Shown here: in pieces, positions 25,101 to 38,300 of the stretch
Layout: each line of letters begins with the position of its first letter
Numbering within the stretch: position 1 is the first letter of the stretch
Assembly: GCA_004154925.1 (NCBI GenBank)
Contig: QJNS01000003.1
Span: 620,001-684,000, forward strand
Reading direction: 5' to 3'
Source: Monosporascus cannonballus
Lineage: Eukaryota; Ascomycota; Sordariomycetes; Xylariales
DNA length: 64,000 bases
Notes under the pieces: model-generated
Database searches by the model: none
What the model was told of the DNA's origin: nothing
The model's input: the letters and a program-made list of their open reading frames with translations, nothing else
Translations under genes and position numbers: made by a program

Positions 25101-27081
25101 TGCCCGTCACACAAAAATCATTTCAAATATTTTATTTAACAATAATTCTCCGTATCGCATTTGTATGTAGTTTAATTTAGGAATTACAATTTGTTTTTCG
25201 GAAAACTGTAAACGTATTAATGTAAGGCTTTAATTAACGAAAGGTAAAGTAAATAAAATTTGTTTTATATCCTATTTGTAACTGACATTTAAAAAAAAGG
25301 GAAATTTAACATTCGATTGAAAATAATTATCAATATAAGTACAAAAATACAATAAATACTTTATTATATAAAAAAACAAGCAGAAATTTCAATATTAAGA
25401 AAATTGACTTCTTATAGATATTATTATTATTATTTTTGCAAAATAAAAGTAATTAAACAAAGATTTATAATAATGATGGGAAGAATTGCAAAGTTTCATA
25501 GATATATTGCTATAATAATATAAAAATAAGTAACATTTTAGAAGATATTTAATACGAAATTATTAAAATATAGAGAATAAAATGAAAAGTAATCCTTAAA
25601 AAGGTTTAATAACGAAGTTTTACCTAATTTATTAGCGTAATAAGAAATAATTGGATATTCGATTATAAAAACTAAACTGGATTTTCGAAGTTACTCGTAA
25701 AATATCTGATATTTTTCGTACTGAAGAAAAATAATACATCACGATTTATTGTTAATTATCGTAAAATCACGTGATATGAACGCTTGAAATCGAAGACTGT
25801 TATTGTTACTTATCGAAATAAAAAATTGGTTCTACAAAGTTTAATAATTTAAACCTTTCGAATTTTAATACAAATACAATTTTATTAAAATTATTAAAGA
25901 TATAAATAAAAAACAATTTTTAATACTAAATGCGAATTATGTAAATGGATAATTAGCTTAATTCGATTACCGAATATATTAGTTATTTTCCAATAAATGA
26001 TACTTAATATATTATAAAATTATTTTAATATTTTTATCGTGTATTACTTGAACGATATTTTTATTTTCTTGGGAGCGAACAGGTACATATACAACACGTT
26101 TATAAAGCGTTTTAAGTTTTGTAGAACATTCAATTATTAATTGATAAAAAACTATTTATTTTAAAAACTCAATTTTAAAGTTATTACAATATACTATAAT
26201 ATATTAATATATGAAAATGCTTAGTAAGAACATTATTACTATTATAAAGTAATAAATATTAATTATAATTTAAGAAAAATAAGTACTTTTTAAATGAGTT
26301 ACATTTAAAAAGACATAGTAGAGATTGTATTAAAATCTTTTTATTTATAATTAATATTTACTAAAAGAAGAATATATATAAACATTACATATCACAAAAA
26401 TGATTTAAAAACTTTAGAGTATAATTAGAAGAGATTTACTATTAATTATATTCGATTTTGTACGTTTCGTAAAATCAATAAGAGATATTTTGGGGTATAT
26501 ATTAAATGTAATAATTCAACAAGGAAATAATGAAAAAAATATTACCATTAAATAGAATTTATTACACGAATTAAAAAGAACAGGATTAAATTACGATATT
26601 TCACATATGGAAATTATAATTATAATCATGGTTTTTCGAAGTTTTTGATATCTTTTTTTAAAAAATCTTTATCAGTTTAAGATATATACTGATTATTAAA
26701 ACCATACCCGTTTTATTGCGATTGACCAATTTACAAAATAATAATTACAATATGTAAAACAAAATAACAAACTTCGAGTTTGTTATTATTTTTAAAAAGC
26801 AATTAAAAATCGACAAAATTAATACTTTAAGTAAAAAATCAAATTTAGAAAGGATTTACTTAAAGTTAATTATACATTATGGCTTAAATGGTATCCGAAA
26901 TTCTAGAGCTGAAGTCGATTTTTTTAGGAAAAACTTTTTAGATCGGTTAAATTGTCGACGGTTTTCGCTCGCACAATGGCATTGCAGGATTTAACTATCG
27001 TAAAAGAAATGATTTCGTTAAGGATTTTATCAAGACGAATTACTGGTATTATATATCCGGAATTTTGCAGTATGGTATTTT
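22151..27081 (+). mobile_element. Old plus-strand Gypsy relic I
   Basis: Extremely AT-rich. The plus strand still shows an RT catalytic box as VYYLNDIFIFL (YLND at 26045-26056, second-strand Asp changed to Asn) and, near 26.65-26.9 kb, an RNase H/connection region comparable to that of D (32.7-32.95 kb). Gag and protease are expected at 22.2-25.6 kb but I cannot assign residues. It hosts the solo LTR at 24921 and was interrupted by D at 27082. Its own LTRs are not found. Confidence 0.55.
24921..25111 (+). repeat. Solo LTR-like insertion, nearly free of RIP
   Basis: About 190 bp of GC-rich sequence in DNA of extreme AT content, starting TGTTACAGG and ending GTCACA. It holds a strong TATA box (TATATATATAAAG, about 24989-25001) and two hairpins: AGCTCGGGCT with AGCCCGAGCT (about 24936-24981), and AGCCACC with GGGTGGCT (about 25005-25024). 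Possible target duplication ACAAG / ACAAA (4 of 5) would place the end one base earlier. No second copy exists in the window, so LTR identity rests on shape only. Confidence 0.5.
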
Positions 27082-27362
27082 TGTCATGGCCCAACAAGCT
27101 ACGGTCTCCAAAAACGGTCTGCCATGACCCAACCACAAGTGCGCGGTGGGGCAGGTCACGTGATGGATCACCAACTCACTGGTGGTAAGCCAGTAAGCCG
27201 GATCACCAAGTTATTAATAATAACCCAGCGAACAGAAATAAGACATATACGCTTATTTTTTCCATAATTTAAATAACTTCAGCTTATAATATAATATCGT
27301 TATCCAAGGAACCCTTGGAATTACGAAACGTAATACGATTATTATATTTATTACTTATATTC

Positions 27363-27527
27363 TGTAAGGGGCTGTATACGCAGTAATTAAGGATATGGGC
27401 CATAACAGGTTTGTTGAGAAATCTAGGGAACAGTTAAGAAGATGCGTGGGAGCAGCTAGTTATATATACGAGAGCCACGGGATTAACGTTACGCTAATCC
27501 TTTTATTAAGGCTTTTAGCCCGTGATA
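27363..27527 (-). repeat. LTR of element E (3' in its own orientation)
   Basis: 165 bp, matching 28622-28786 with mostly transition differences. Contains a TATATATAC box and a conserved GGGATTAACGTTACGCTAATCC-type palindrome region near its end. Confidence 0.85.
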
Positions 27528-27539
27528 TAACTCCCCCTT

Positions 27540-28600
27540 TTAAATTTAATCCTTATTTTTTCCCGCTATGCGGCAGACGTTTACTTATAGTACCCTTTTA
27601 GGGACTTTGTTCTAAGGCGGCGATATTTGCAATTTTAGTCCGAGGGGTCCTTTAACGGTTACGGGAAAACCACGCCGTATATTTTACGTCCGTACGTTTT
27701 TGGCGCGTTGCGCGTTACCAACTCTATATTTTCGCGTTATTTTCCCTAAGGCTTTTTTTCTGCCAGTTCCTTTAACGTTTCGTAAGCATTAAATTTATTT
27801 AGGTCCTCCTAGGTTTTGTTAAACGTTTCCGCGGTTGTTTTTTGTCGTTTAAGTAACGACGGAACCTTTGGGGCCTTGTTAACATTAATATATCGGACGG
27901 CAACTTTTTTTCCTTTGGGATAATTCCTCCGAAAATGCTTTATTTCGCTATATTTTAAATAACGTTTTTTTATTTGCCAGCGGTATTTATATTAATAGTT
28001 AACTGTTAATATGCCGATTTTGATACTTTTTATAATAACGCCTTTCGATTAGAAAATTATTACGCGTAAACGTACCGGGATAGAAGCCGTTAAAAACGAT
28101 ATTTTCGAACGGCAAAGGAATTATACGAACTTTTTTTTAAATATTAGGCCATTTTTCGTAATTTAATTATTTTTTCGTTTCGGCGTTAAAGCCCGAAATT
28201 AACAGGAAAACTTTGGCTTTGTTTAGTTATTTGTTTTTTCCGGCCTAGTAAAAAATATTTTCGAATATAGAAACGTATTCGGACGTTGTTTAAATATTAC
28301 GTTAACGTAACTTAATTAAATATTTACAAGTTTTTTATTTTTTATTAGAATTTTTTTTTTAAAATAACGGCGATATAATTTAAAAAAGTTTAGGGGTTCG
28401 GTTTTTTTAAGGTTTTTCTGTTAACGAATAATTTCTTATCTATTTCGAACTTTTAGGAGTTATGGTTTTTATGGCCTTATAATTTGCGAACGGTTCGTAA
28501 GACTTAACGGCGCGGTTTTTTAATATCCATGGCGAATAAATTGCGTACGAATAACGGGTGCGTAACGTTAGGGTATTTCTTACAGCGACGGACCGTTTGC
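27540..28600 (-). pseudogene. Unidentified protein relic inside element E
   Basis: The minus strand carries one long decayed frame, with stops mostly at possible Gln codons, including KAPKVPSLLKRQKTTAETF, KFNAYETLKELAEKK and NAPKTYGRKIYGVVFP in its second half and a Leu/Lys-rich first half. I do not recognise a domain. It may be a gag-like protein or a captured host gene. The two adjacent LTRs and the minus orientation indicate it is the element's own cargo. Confidence 0.45.
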
Positions 28601-28621
28601 GAAAAAGGAGATTTCTTAATA

Positions 28622-28786
28622 TGTAAAAGGCTGCATACGCAATAACTAAGGATATGGGCCATAACAGGCCTATTGAGAAATCTAGGGAACAGCTAAGAAA
28701 ATATTTGGGAGCAGCTAGCTATATATACGAGAGCCATGGGATTAGCGTTACGCTAATCCATCCACTAGGGCCATTGGCCCGCGACA
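28622..28786 (-). repeat. LTR of element E (5' in its own orientation)
   Basis: 165 bp ending against the TATTC duplication at 28787-28791, matching the copy at 27363-27527. Confidence 0.85.
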
Positions 28787-28863
28787 TATTCCTACAATAT
28801 ATCTGCTAATATAAACCCGTACGACTAAGGTTTAATAATTAGTTAAACCCTTTCACCGTTATA

Positions 28864-30950
28864 CGTTATAAACTCTTATTTAGTAATATCGTCAAATTTT
28901 AAACAATATCGATTAACGTTATGTTTACTAACAAGCCGCCCGAACAGCCCATTTACCATGTCCCTAATTACTCGGAAACTGGAATAAAATCTAAAGAAAA
29001 AAAAAGCTTTGCCGTTTTCGCAAAAAGGTTTTTCGAAGTCTGGATATTATAAATTAATACATTCTTTAATTTAAAAAAGATAATAATGATTTTACAACGG
29101 CCTTGTAAGTAACTTATAAAATATTTAAGGGGAAAAAAAGCTTCCGAAACAGAGAAATTTTTTTAAATAAGTTAAATTATTTAGCTAAATTTTATTAAGA
29201 AATTAAAAAAAACTCCTCAAACCGTTAAAGCTAGAACTTTTCAACGGAACCTCAATCAAATTATAATTAATTTTAACTTAATACCGAATATATTTCGGGT
29301 ATTTTCGTATTGGACTTATTACGCCTATTATATAAATCGAATTCGTAATTCAACGACTTATCAAAAATACGGCCATTTAATTCGAACCTATTATAAAAAA
29401 ATACGTTATTCTGCTAATCAAAAAACAAAACCCAAAAATAATACAAATTTATAACAATTACGAATAATTCGAACAAATATTAATAAAAGTTTAGGAATAA
29501 TAAAGGAAAAAATAAAAACCAAAATACAAATTTAATAGTCACGATCGAAGGAATTAATATTTAATTACGATAATACGTTAATTTAGTTAACCGTTAAATA
29601 AAATTAAAAGTAAAAAGTATTAATAATTAAATATTTTAACGGCTTCAAAAACATATAAAACTTTTTTAAATGAATCCGCTTAATTATTTATCGGATTATA
29701 TTGTTATAGCAGTTAAAATTAACGATTAATAAAACATATAAGAAATTAAAAGTACTGAAGAAAATAGAAATGAATTCCGATATATAACTAATATTGACGT
29801 TCTTTAACGTAATAACATTTTTTATGGCATAAAACTAAGTCTTATAAAACTAAAAGCCACTTATAACAAATATTAAAGCCAAATTAAGTATTATAATTAT
29901 AATAAAATGGAACACAAGATATTATAATATAAATTATTTAAAAAATCCCGTCAAAATAATTAAAAATCTATATTTACAAATTAGTTGAAAATATTAAAAA
30001 GACGGAGATAAATGTATTAATATAATTCAGCATAAATACATATTAGATCTCTTACAATGAAAGGTTTAATAGGGACTATTATAATAAGAAATCCGACGAA
30101 AAATGCGAAGAATTAAAGAACTGGCTTAATATATATCGTAAGCATAATAAAAAGCAGTATAAGAATATCTATACAAATATTAAAATTAAATCCAAAAGTT
30201 TATCCCGGAACCCTTAATCGATACGGTAAATTACATACCAGATATTGTCGACGACGAAAATATCCCGATTCCAAAAAAATAAAAATAATATATTTATAAA
30301 CGAATTATACGCCTATATTACGAAAAATACGTTTTTCCAAATCGTACCTAAAATAATAAAAATAATTAATAATAGTATTAATATTTTCGAATTATAATCC
30401 CAGAAAATATCAAGTAACTAGCCGAAACAAAAAGCTGGTTCGAAAAAAACTAATTCTCGTAAAAAAACCCTATTTATTATTATGGATAATATAATTACCA
30501 AACGGAAAAGGAATTAAACTAATGCACAATAAAAAAACATTACCAAAAAATTATTACGGATCTTTATTTTCAGTTAATATTTATTACAAATTCCCCTATA
30601 AATGGTTTTCAAAATATAAGTTAATTTATAAAAATTGTTCCGAATAATAATCAAAACGATAAATAATAAAATATAATAGCAAATATAAGAAAATAATTTA
30701 TTTAATAAGGATAGAAATTATAACAAACCGCAAAATAATTAATATATTTTAAGGCAATAATACGCCAATAATAACCATAAATATAATAATTTCACGCGTT
30801 AAACGAAAAAAATAAAAAAAAGCTTAACGGGTTAAAACAAAAACTAAAAGAAAAATTTATTTATAAAAAAGCTGGAAAATAACAAAACCCGAAAGAATTA
30901 AAGGGAATTCCCAAAAAAAGTTTTAAACATAACGATAAAAGCCGTAAATA
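28864..30950 (+). pseudogene. gag of element D
   Basis: The region between the 5' LTR and protease should be gag by position. Plus-strand frames show charged helical fragments but are so stop-rich that I cannot place the zinc knuckle with confidence. Some stretches near 29.85-29.95 kb resemble relic I at 23.6-23.7 kb. Confidence 0.45.
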
Positions 30951-30959
30951 ACCTTATTA

Positions 30960-33900
30960 CCTTAGATATACAAATCGGAACGTACTAATATATTACATTA
31001 ATAGACTCCAGAACTTTAAGTAAAAATTATATTATACCATATATACTTAATAGGCCTAAATTACTATAAAAATATAAAATAAAAGCCGGTATAATAATGA
31101 ACAACAAAAATTAGGAATTCGCTTACAATAACGAAACAATTATAGGTGAAATTAATTACCTCAAGACTTTTATTTAAAAACGATATTAAATAATTAATTT
31201 TAATATCGATTTATTTAAAATTTACCATATAATTTTAAGATTATTATGAATACGCTATTAATGAATTTTAATTAACGATAAAATTAACTAAATAAAATAT
31301 ATTTTATTTTTATTAATAAACGAAAAAAACGTAATTAAGACTTTAATATTTAATTAAAAATGACAATAAATATAAATATAGAAATATAACAGAAGTTTTA
31401 TTATTCATAAAAATAAAATATAAAAAAGAGAACAAGTATACAAAAAATACGACGTATCGTTATTATCATTAAAACGAAATTAACACAATTAAATAACAAT
31501 TTCAACTAACAAATATAATAACTAAGAAAGTCAGAATATTTAATTAATATATAAATCATATTATTATAAATATAACTAACTTTTGAAAAAAAAAACACTC
31601 GATACGAAATTACTGAAACATAATAAATAAAATCATAAAATAATCCATAAAAAAGATATTGGACGAAGCTTTACCTCATTTACAATTTTAGTAAAAATAA
31701 ATTATGTACTTTTAAAAAATACCTGGAAAATCGATTATAAAAAAATAGATTTAACCTTGGAAATTACCAGGAGAATATTTTATATTTTTCGTACTTAAAA
31801 AAATAAAAAGCTACGATTTTAATTAATTATCGATAATTAAACGATAATATTATTAAAGATCAATTATCATTGCCCTTAATTACGGAAATAAAAAACCGAT
31901 TTTACGGAACTAAATAATTCATAATATTCGATTTTAAAAATAAATAAAATTTTATCAAATTTAAAAAAAAGATATAAATAAAAAATATTTTTAAAATAAA
32001 ACGTAAATTATTTAAATATTTAATTATACTGAAAAGACTTACGAACGTAGCAGCAATTTTCCAATAGATAATAAACCATATATTACGAAAAGTTTCGGTA
32101 TTTTCGTCGTATACTATTTCGAGGATATTTTGGTTTTCTTAAAGATAAAAAAAACATAAGTAAAATATATTTATAAAATTCTTTAAACCTTATAAAACGT
32201 AAAGTTATGTATTAATACGGAAAAAAGCTAATTGTATTAATAAAAAATAGAATATTTAAAACATATTATTACCCCAGAATATATCAGAATAAACTTTAAA
32301 AAAATCGTTATAATTATAAAAGAACAAATATTAAAGATAATTAAGAAAATATAAGCATTGTTTAAATTCGCCAATTATTAGAGGAAATTTATTCGAAATT
32401 TTTATAAAATAATTAGATTTTTAACGAACTTTACAAAAAAAGGAAAAATATTCAAATAAACGCCAAATAGTGAAAAGGTATTTCAGGATATTAAAAATGC
32501 AATTATTAATAAGCCAGTATTAGTTATGTACGATTTAACCAGCCTCGTTAAATTAAAAATTAATATTTCGAATTACATATTAAGCGTAATAATTAAATAA
32601 AGAAATAATTAAGGCAAATTACATCTTATTATATTCTTTTTATATAAATTAAAAGGAGCCGAATTTAATTACGGTATTTTAAATAAAAGATTTATAGCCA
32701 TGATTATGGTACTTCGAAAATTTAAATACCTTTTAAAGGGAGATTTGTACCAGGTCAACATTTATACGGATTATTAACATTTTACCTAATTTATTAGGAC
32801 TAGGGAACTTATAAAACGATAATTAAAATACGCAAAAGAAATTGGCAAATTTCGACTGCGTTATTAACTATAGAAAAGCATTAAAAATAATAAAGCAAAT
32901 AGTTTAAGTAAACAACGAAATTTCGAAAAGAAATTAATTAAAATCAGCCATATAAATTTCGATACCATTATAAAAAATATTTATATTTACGAAAAATTGC
33001 AATAATTCGGGCAATACCTTTAGTATAGATTAAAATGTCCAATAATACAATAATAATTTCTTAAAAAAACCAAAAGAACGGACAGAATATAAATTCTAGA
33101 AAAGTACCAGAAGTTTTTCGTACGAAAAATATACGAACATTAATTATAAAAATATCCAGAAATTTACAAGCCCTTGAAATAATTCCAACGTACATATTCT
33201 TTTCTTAAAATAAAAGTAACGGTATAGAAAATCATACGGCAAAAGGATATTTACGCCAAAGCAAAAACACGATAACAAAAACCATACGAAAAATTAAAAC
33301 TACTATTAATCGCAAATTAACTATAATATTTAATTATATTCAATTTTATTAACAAATTTCTTATATCAAAATGTCTAATTGTAAAAATATATTATAATAG
33401 GATTTTCGTAAGGGTTAACCGATTTACGAAATTTTCTTATTTTTTACCATATTACAAAAATATAAACGCCAAATAAATAACATATATGTTCTTTAAAAAC
33501 ATTATTAATACATACGGATTATTAATAATAATTATTTCGAACAAAAATCAATATTAGTATCCAAATTTTAACAAAACCTAATAACATAAATCGGCCTAAA
33601 TTACAAAATATTTAATGTATATAAACCTTAAATAAATAAATAAATTAAGCATATTAAATTTTAAAAGCTTATTTACGATATTATATTAATAACGAATAAA
33701 ATAATTAGGCTAAAAAATTACTAATCGTATAATTAACGTATAATATTAATTATTACGAAATTATTAAAATACTAATAATAAATGCAAATTTCAAATTTAT
33801 TTTAATCATTTACAAAAATATACGCAATAACGGTCTAATTAATATTAAAATAATCCTTATATTGAAAGAATTACGGTAGCTGGACGAAAAAATAAAAACA

Positions 33901-34345
33901 AAATTAAAATTCGTACGAAATCAAATACGTTAATTTTACAACTAAAAAAAGTTAAAAGAATTGATTGTCGAAAAACGGGAAAATAATTTTCTTTGCTATT
34001 AAAAGTAGTTAAATAAACAGACTTAATAAAAAGTTTAATTTTAAATATATCTGCCTTTATAAAATTATTAAGAAAATCTCAAAAAATAATAATTAAGTAA
34101 CATTTTGAAAAAAATTCAAATTCTATTAAATTCTTTACGTTTACTTACTAGAATTAATAACAAAAATAATCAAAATATATACGGCACAAAACGATATGGC
34201 AATAAAAGACGAATAAATATATCAGCTAGAAAAAATTATCGACATACGAAAACAAAACGGATTTACTTAATACCTAATCAAGTGGAAAAAGCACCCGGAT
34301 TCCGAAAATACCTGGGAACCCGCCAAAAATCTTATTAACGCCTAA
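30960..34345 (+). pseudogene. pol of element D (PR-RT-RH-IN-chromodomain)
   Basis: Protease relic LIDSRTLSKNYI near 31000-31033 (DSGA changed to DSRT). RT catalytic box reads VVYYFEDILVFL (YFED, 32115-32126). RNase H connection near 32.70-32.95 kb has YQVNIYTDY. Integrase at about 33.33-34.0 kb shows VRVNRFTKFSYFLPYYKN, a readable RFTK-x-x-x-FLPY core. The chromodomain at about 34278-34342 has KWKKHPDSENTWEPAKN and ends at TAA. In-frame stops throughout. Confidence 0.8.
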
Positions 34346-34830
34346 CGCCTATTAAATAATTGTTATCAGCAACGACGGAGTTATGCGAAATAATCGCGCC
34401 TTAATTTACGTTATCTAAAAAGCTTACGGCGCTTTACTTGATAACATTTACACCTTTAACCGCTTAAACGCCCATAATAAATTATATTTTTTATAACATA
34501 AACTCCGGAAATTCGTCCAGCAACTAAAAAAAAAATTTATGAATTTCGCAGCTTATAACTGATAATATTAACGCTAACGGCATATTCGAAAAAAACGCGC
34601 TAAAACTTCCGATAAGTATTTTTCGGCCGCTAGTTGCTTTTTTTTAACCGTTTCGATTCTGTATTATAGCAATTAACCATACAAATAAAAACTTCCGTCC
34701 TATTACACAAACGACTTTAACGGATACATTTCTTGTAACGAAAAACCCCGTTTATTATTTAATACTTTAGCTGCTAAACGGAATATAAAAATAAGGCATC
34801 CTATTACACCTTGCGAACTTAATTAAATTA
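34345..34830 (-). pseudogene. Antisense ORF of element D: Zn2Cys6-spaced motif
   Basis: Minus-strand frame between the pol stop and the 3' LTR, homologous to 9867-10414. Around 34795-34705 the motif reads Y-x6-Y-x8-Y-x2-C-x6-C, with the last two ancestral cysteines preserved as TGT (34728-34726 and 34707-34705). This is direct evidence that the tyrosines in copy A were cysteines. The following helix (KRLKKSN / SEVLARFFRIC pattern) aligns with copy A. Stops at Gln/Trp/Arg codons break it. Confidence 0.7.
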
Positions 34831-34964
34831 ACTAAAGCAAATCGTTATTTAGATTTACGAAAACGACGTTTAAATATACTGGAAAACATATTAAATGGAT
34901 ATTAAAAGGCTTACCGAAAAAAAAAGAAAGTTTTAAAGGCAAAATATGTAAAAAGGGAAGATTA

Positions 34965-35387
34965 TGTTATGGCCTAACAAACCACGGTCTCCAAAAACGG
35001 TTTGCCATAACCCAACCACAAGTGCGCGGTAGGGCAGGGTACGTAATAAATTACCAACTTATTAGTAGTAAACGAATAAGCCGGATCACTAATTTATTGG
35101 TAGTAAGCCAATACACCGGATTACCAATTCACTGGTAGTAAACCAATAAGCCGGATCACCAAATTACTGGTAATAACCCAACGAATAGAAATAAAATATA
35201 TATGCTTATTTTCTCCATAATCCAAATAACTTCAGCTTGCAATACAACATCGTTACCCAAGGTACCCTTAGAATTACGAGACGTAACACGATTACTGTAT
35301 CTATTGCTCAAATTCCCACGATCCTCCTGCCAACATAAACCCGTACGACTAAGGTTTAATAATTGGTTAAACCCTCTAGCCGTCACA
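34965..35387 (+). repeat. 3' LTR of element D (LTR type A)
   Basis: 423 bp, TGTTATGG to CCGTCACA, the best preserved type A LTR in the window. It is 70 bp longer than the 5' LTR because it has three full 35-bp minisatellite units rather than one. Confidence 0.92.
35050..35175 (+). repeat. 35-bp tandem repeat inside LTR type A
   Basis: Three 35-bp units (35050-35084, 35085-35119, 35120-35154) plus a partial fourth. Each unit contains an imperfect hairpin TTACTGG-loop-CCAGTAA. Other LTRs have 1 unit (15.95 kb, 27.17 kb) or 2 units (2.27 kb, 60.86 kb). Confidence 0.88.
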
Positions 35388-35392
35388 ATTTT

Positions 35393-38300
35393 GGTTAATA
35401 GTAATTTAAAAACTGCAAAACGATCGAGCCATAAAATTAACGAAAGCCTGCAAAGCTTTTTATACGCAATTAACGGTTATTTTTAAGATTTAATTTTTAC
35501 GCTTTACTTTTAATATTTATCCTTAAAATCCTCCGTTTAAAACTTAAATTTTTAGGGTTGCCGAACGATAAAGCTAACGAGCATAAGGTTTGTCATAATC
35601 GATAGTTCCGGCAGTTATTCGAGTTTAGAAAATGTTTTATAAAATTAATATACAATTTACTTTTATAGCCAAAAAATGGATTAATTTACGTATTTCAAAA
35701 TATTCGATATAGTCGTTATTGTGGCAATTATATCGTATAATAATTTCCTATACATTTAGGTTTACCTTAATAATAAAACGTAGCTACAAATATACATTAT
35801 TAAATTAAGTAAACAATTTCCGTTGTTTATATGGAAAGTATTTACGCTTATACTAAATTATAATAGTACGGGTTATATTATATAATACGTGTTGCGAAAT
35901 TAAAAAACCAGAACTATAATTTATTAACAAAAAAAATAATAGATGTATATAACACGCCATTAATCTCAATGTTAATTCTGTAGATACTTAAAGAAGTCGA
36001 AATATTAAAACCAATTTATTACATGTATTGTTTATTCAAGATAAGAATAATAATATAAAAGAATAGGACAATAATATAAATCATATAATAAGGCAAAAAC
36101 TTAATAATGAATGTTTTACTAAAAAACAACTATAATTATTAATTTTTAAGAAATTGTAAAATTGCGATAATATAAATTATATCTCGAAACTCTTCTTATT
36201 CGAAGATTTAAAAGTAAAAATAGATGGCGATAATAATGGTATAATCGTATATAAATTTACATATTTTACCAAGTAAATATTAAAATTGAATAAATAATAT
36301 ATATATTTTTAATAACGTTTTCAAAATATATCAATAATTATATCAATTATTTGCATTGAAAAGATTGCGTTAATTTTAAAATATGAATTATTTAATATAA
36401 TTAATTTTAACCAACGTATAATTAAACCAGGTATACTAAGAATAAGATATTTACTTAATATGTGACGGTAATTACAAAAATATTAGATAAATTAAAAGAT
36501 TATATAATATGTCGTGGGATCAGATTTTAAATTAATACTAAAATCTTAAAATAATTCTAAAGAATTTTAAATATAGATATAAATATGTGATACATAAAAA
36601 TATACGTAATGAATTTTTTAACATCGAAAAATATTATCGTTTTAATAGCTTAAATAAACATGTAAAAAATGAAAATAAAGTTATATTCGTATGTAATTGA
36701 ATAAATAAATATTAAAATAAAAAGAGTTTAAAAAATTCATTTCCGAAAATGGAAAGATAGTTTATTTCGTGATAAAAGTATTTAAATAAAAATACTAGAC
36801 AAAAAAATTAATTTCTATTATATTGACCTATGCAAAATCGTAAAGAGAATTTCAGAAGATATCTACTGGTTAAAACCGTTATTAAAAATTAAGCTCTATA
36901 TTATTTTTTTATATTCTCTAGTTGAGTTAAAAACGAATATTAATAGGATTTATAGGACAGATAGTGATAAAAAACAAAGAACAAAACCATATACAAAATA
37001 AAGAAATTCTAATGTTTTCTAAAAGAAACTGATTTACTGGGGATTTAATTAAGTGAAAAAAATGTTTAAATTTCGAAAGTATTTAGAAAATGGTAAAAAG
37101 CCATTTTAAGGTCTAGTGTCTATTAAAGGAAATTTATTAATAACGCTCAGATTGATAAAGTACGTGGCCCTTTAATAAATAATTAGATAATTCGTGAAAG
37201 GAGTATTAAATTAATCAAAAGGAGCAAAAGACGGTACTGACGTGGCTTTTAGGATTTTCGCTTACCTTTCAGGTTTTAACTTCTTTAACTTTTCCAACTT
37301 CTTAATACCGCGAGATATAGTTTTTATTATATTGTTATACTACATTTTTCTTTTGTTTAAGTAAGCAACGTAAATGGGCCTTAAGCTCTAAAATAATTCT
37401 GTTCTTTTTGTTTAACGACCTTTAGCTTTAATTTAACTTCACGATACTAAATAATAATATATTACAATTATTTTAGATTAAAACTTGGCCCGTTTTTATG
37501 AAATTAATAATTTAACATCCACGACAAATAACGAAAATTATTATTTTTAATGAACTTCTACTCTGGTTTTTCTTTATTCGCAATATAAATAAACAGTTTT
37601 TTGGATCTTGTTTATAGAAAATACTGCGATAATTAAGGAATTACGATAAATAGTTTTTGTTTTAGAAAAATGTTTAATAAATCTTTTACCTCGATTTGTC
37701 ATAATAAGTTAAATACTTATAAAATAATTTTCTACTCGAAAATCTTGAAAGAAAAAAATGGTTATTATAACTGAATATCTCTGATATATTAAAAATAATT
37801 AAAACATATAATGTATATCGCGAAATATTACTTGATACGTTCATTAAAACACTTGAGAAATATACAAAGACAAAAATTAATAAAATTTTGCCCCTAATTT
37901 ATAAAACCTCAAATGATAAAATCGTTGCGATAAAGTATAATATGTTTATATTTTTTAAAAAAGAATAATAAAAACTTGGAATATAACATTATTATTTATG
38001 ATATCTTTAGTATTATAACAGATAATTAGGCTATCTTATTATTCAGATTTTTACAATATTTCTACTGATATAAATTGAAACGTCTTTAACGTAACAATTA
38101 ATTAAGCTCCAAGCCTTTACAAAACTATTATATATTTTTAATTGATTCATAACATTGGAATTTTAAATGAATAAAAAAGAATTTATTATTTATCTATATA
38201 TTAAGTCTTCGAATTAAAACTTTTAAATTCTTTTTAGTAATACATACGTTAAATATTATAATGAAACAAAAATTAAAACTGAAATTATATACGAATTGTT

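Larger units (their letters stand above)
27363..28786 (-). mobile_element. Non-autonomous LTR element E (TRIM/LARD-like)
   Basis: 1424 bp with two 165-bp LTRs (27363-27527 and 28622-28786) and a perfect 5-bp duplication TATTC (27358-27362 and 28787-28791). Minus orientation is inferred from a purine run (AAAAGGGGGAG) that abuts the LTR at 27528 on the minus strand and from the coding frame on that strand. LTRs run TGTCGCGGGC to a form of CCTTTTACA when read minus. The internal 1.1 kb is too short for gag-pol and shows no RT or integrase motif. Confidence 0.88.
27082..28863 (+). repeat. 5' LTR of D, split by element E
   Basis: TGTCATGG start at 27082, interrupted after 27362 and resumed at 28792, ending CCGTTATA at 28863. 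Removing E and one TATTC leaves 353 bp. It has one full 35-bp minisatellite unit (27166-27200) plus a partial one. The outer part is GC-rich and little mutated. Confidence 0.9.
27082..35387 (+). mobile_element. Chromovirus D (Gypsy LTR retrotransposon), interrupted by E
   Basis: Plus-strand element with LTR type A at both ends, flanked by the perfect 5-bp duplication ATTTT (27077-27081 and 35388-35392). The 5' LTR is 27082-28863, including nested element E; the 3' LTR is 34965-35387, preceded by a polypurine run (AAAAAGGGAAGATTA). Without E it is about 6.9 kb. It has gag, protease, RT, RNase H, integrase and chromodomain relics, and an antisense six-Cys ORF before the 3' LTR. Confidence 0.92.

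Noticed and set aside
35050..35175. CRISPR array
   Set aside because: 35-bp units are contiguous with no spacers and occur only inside LTRs of one retrotransposon family in a eukaryote.
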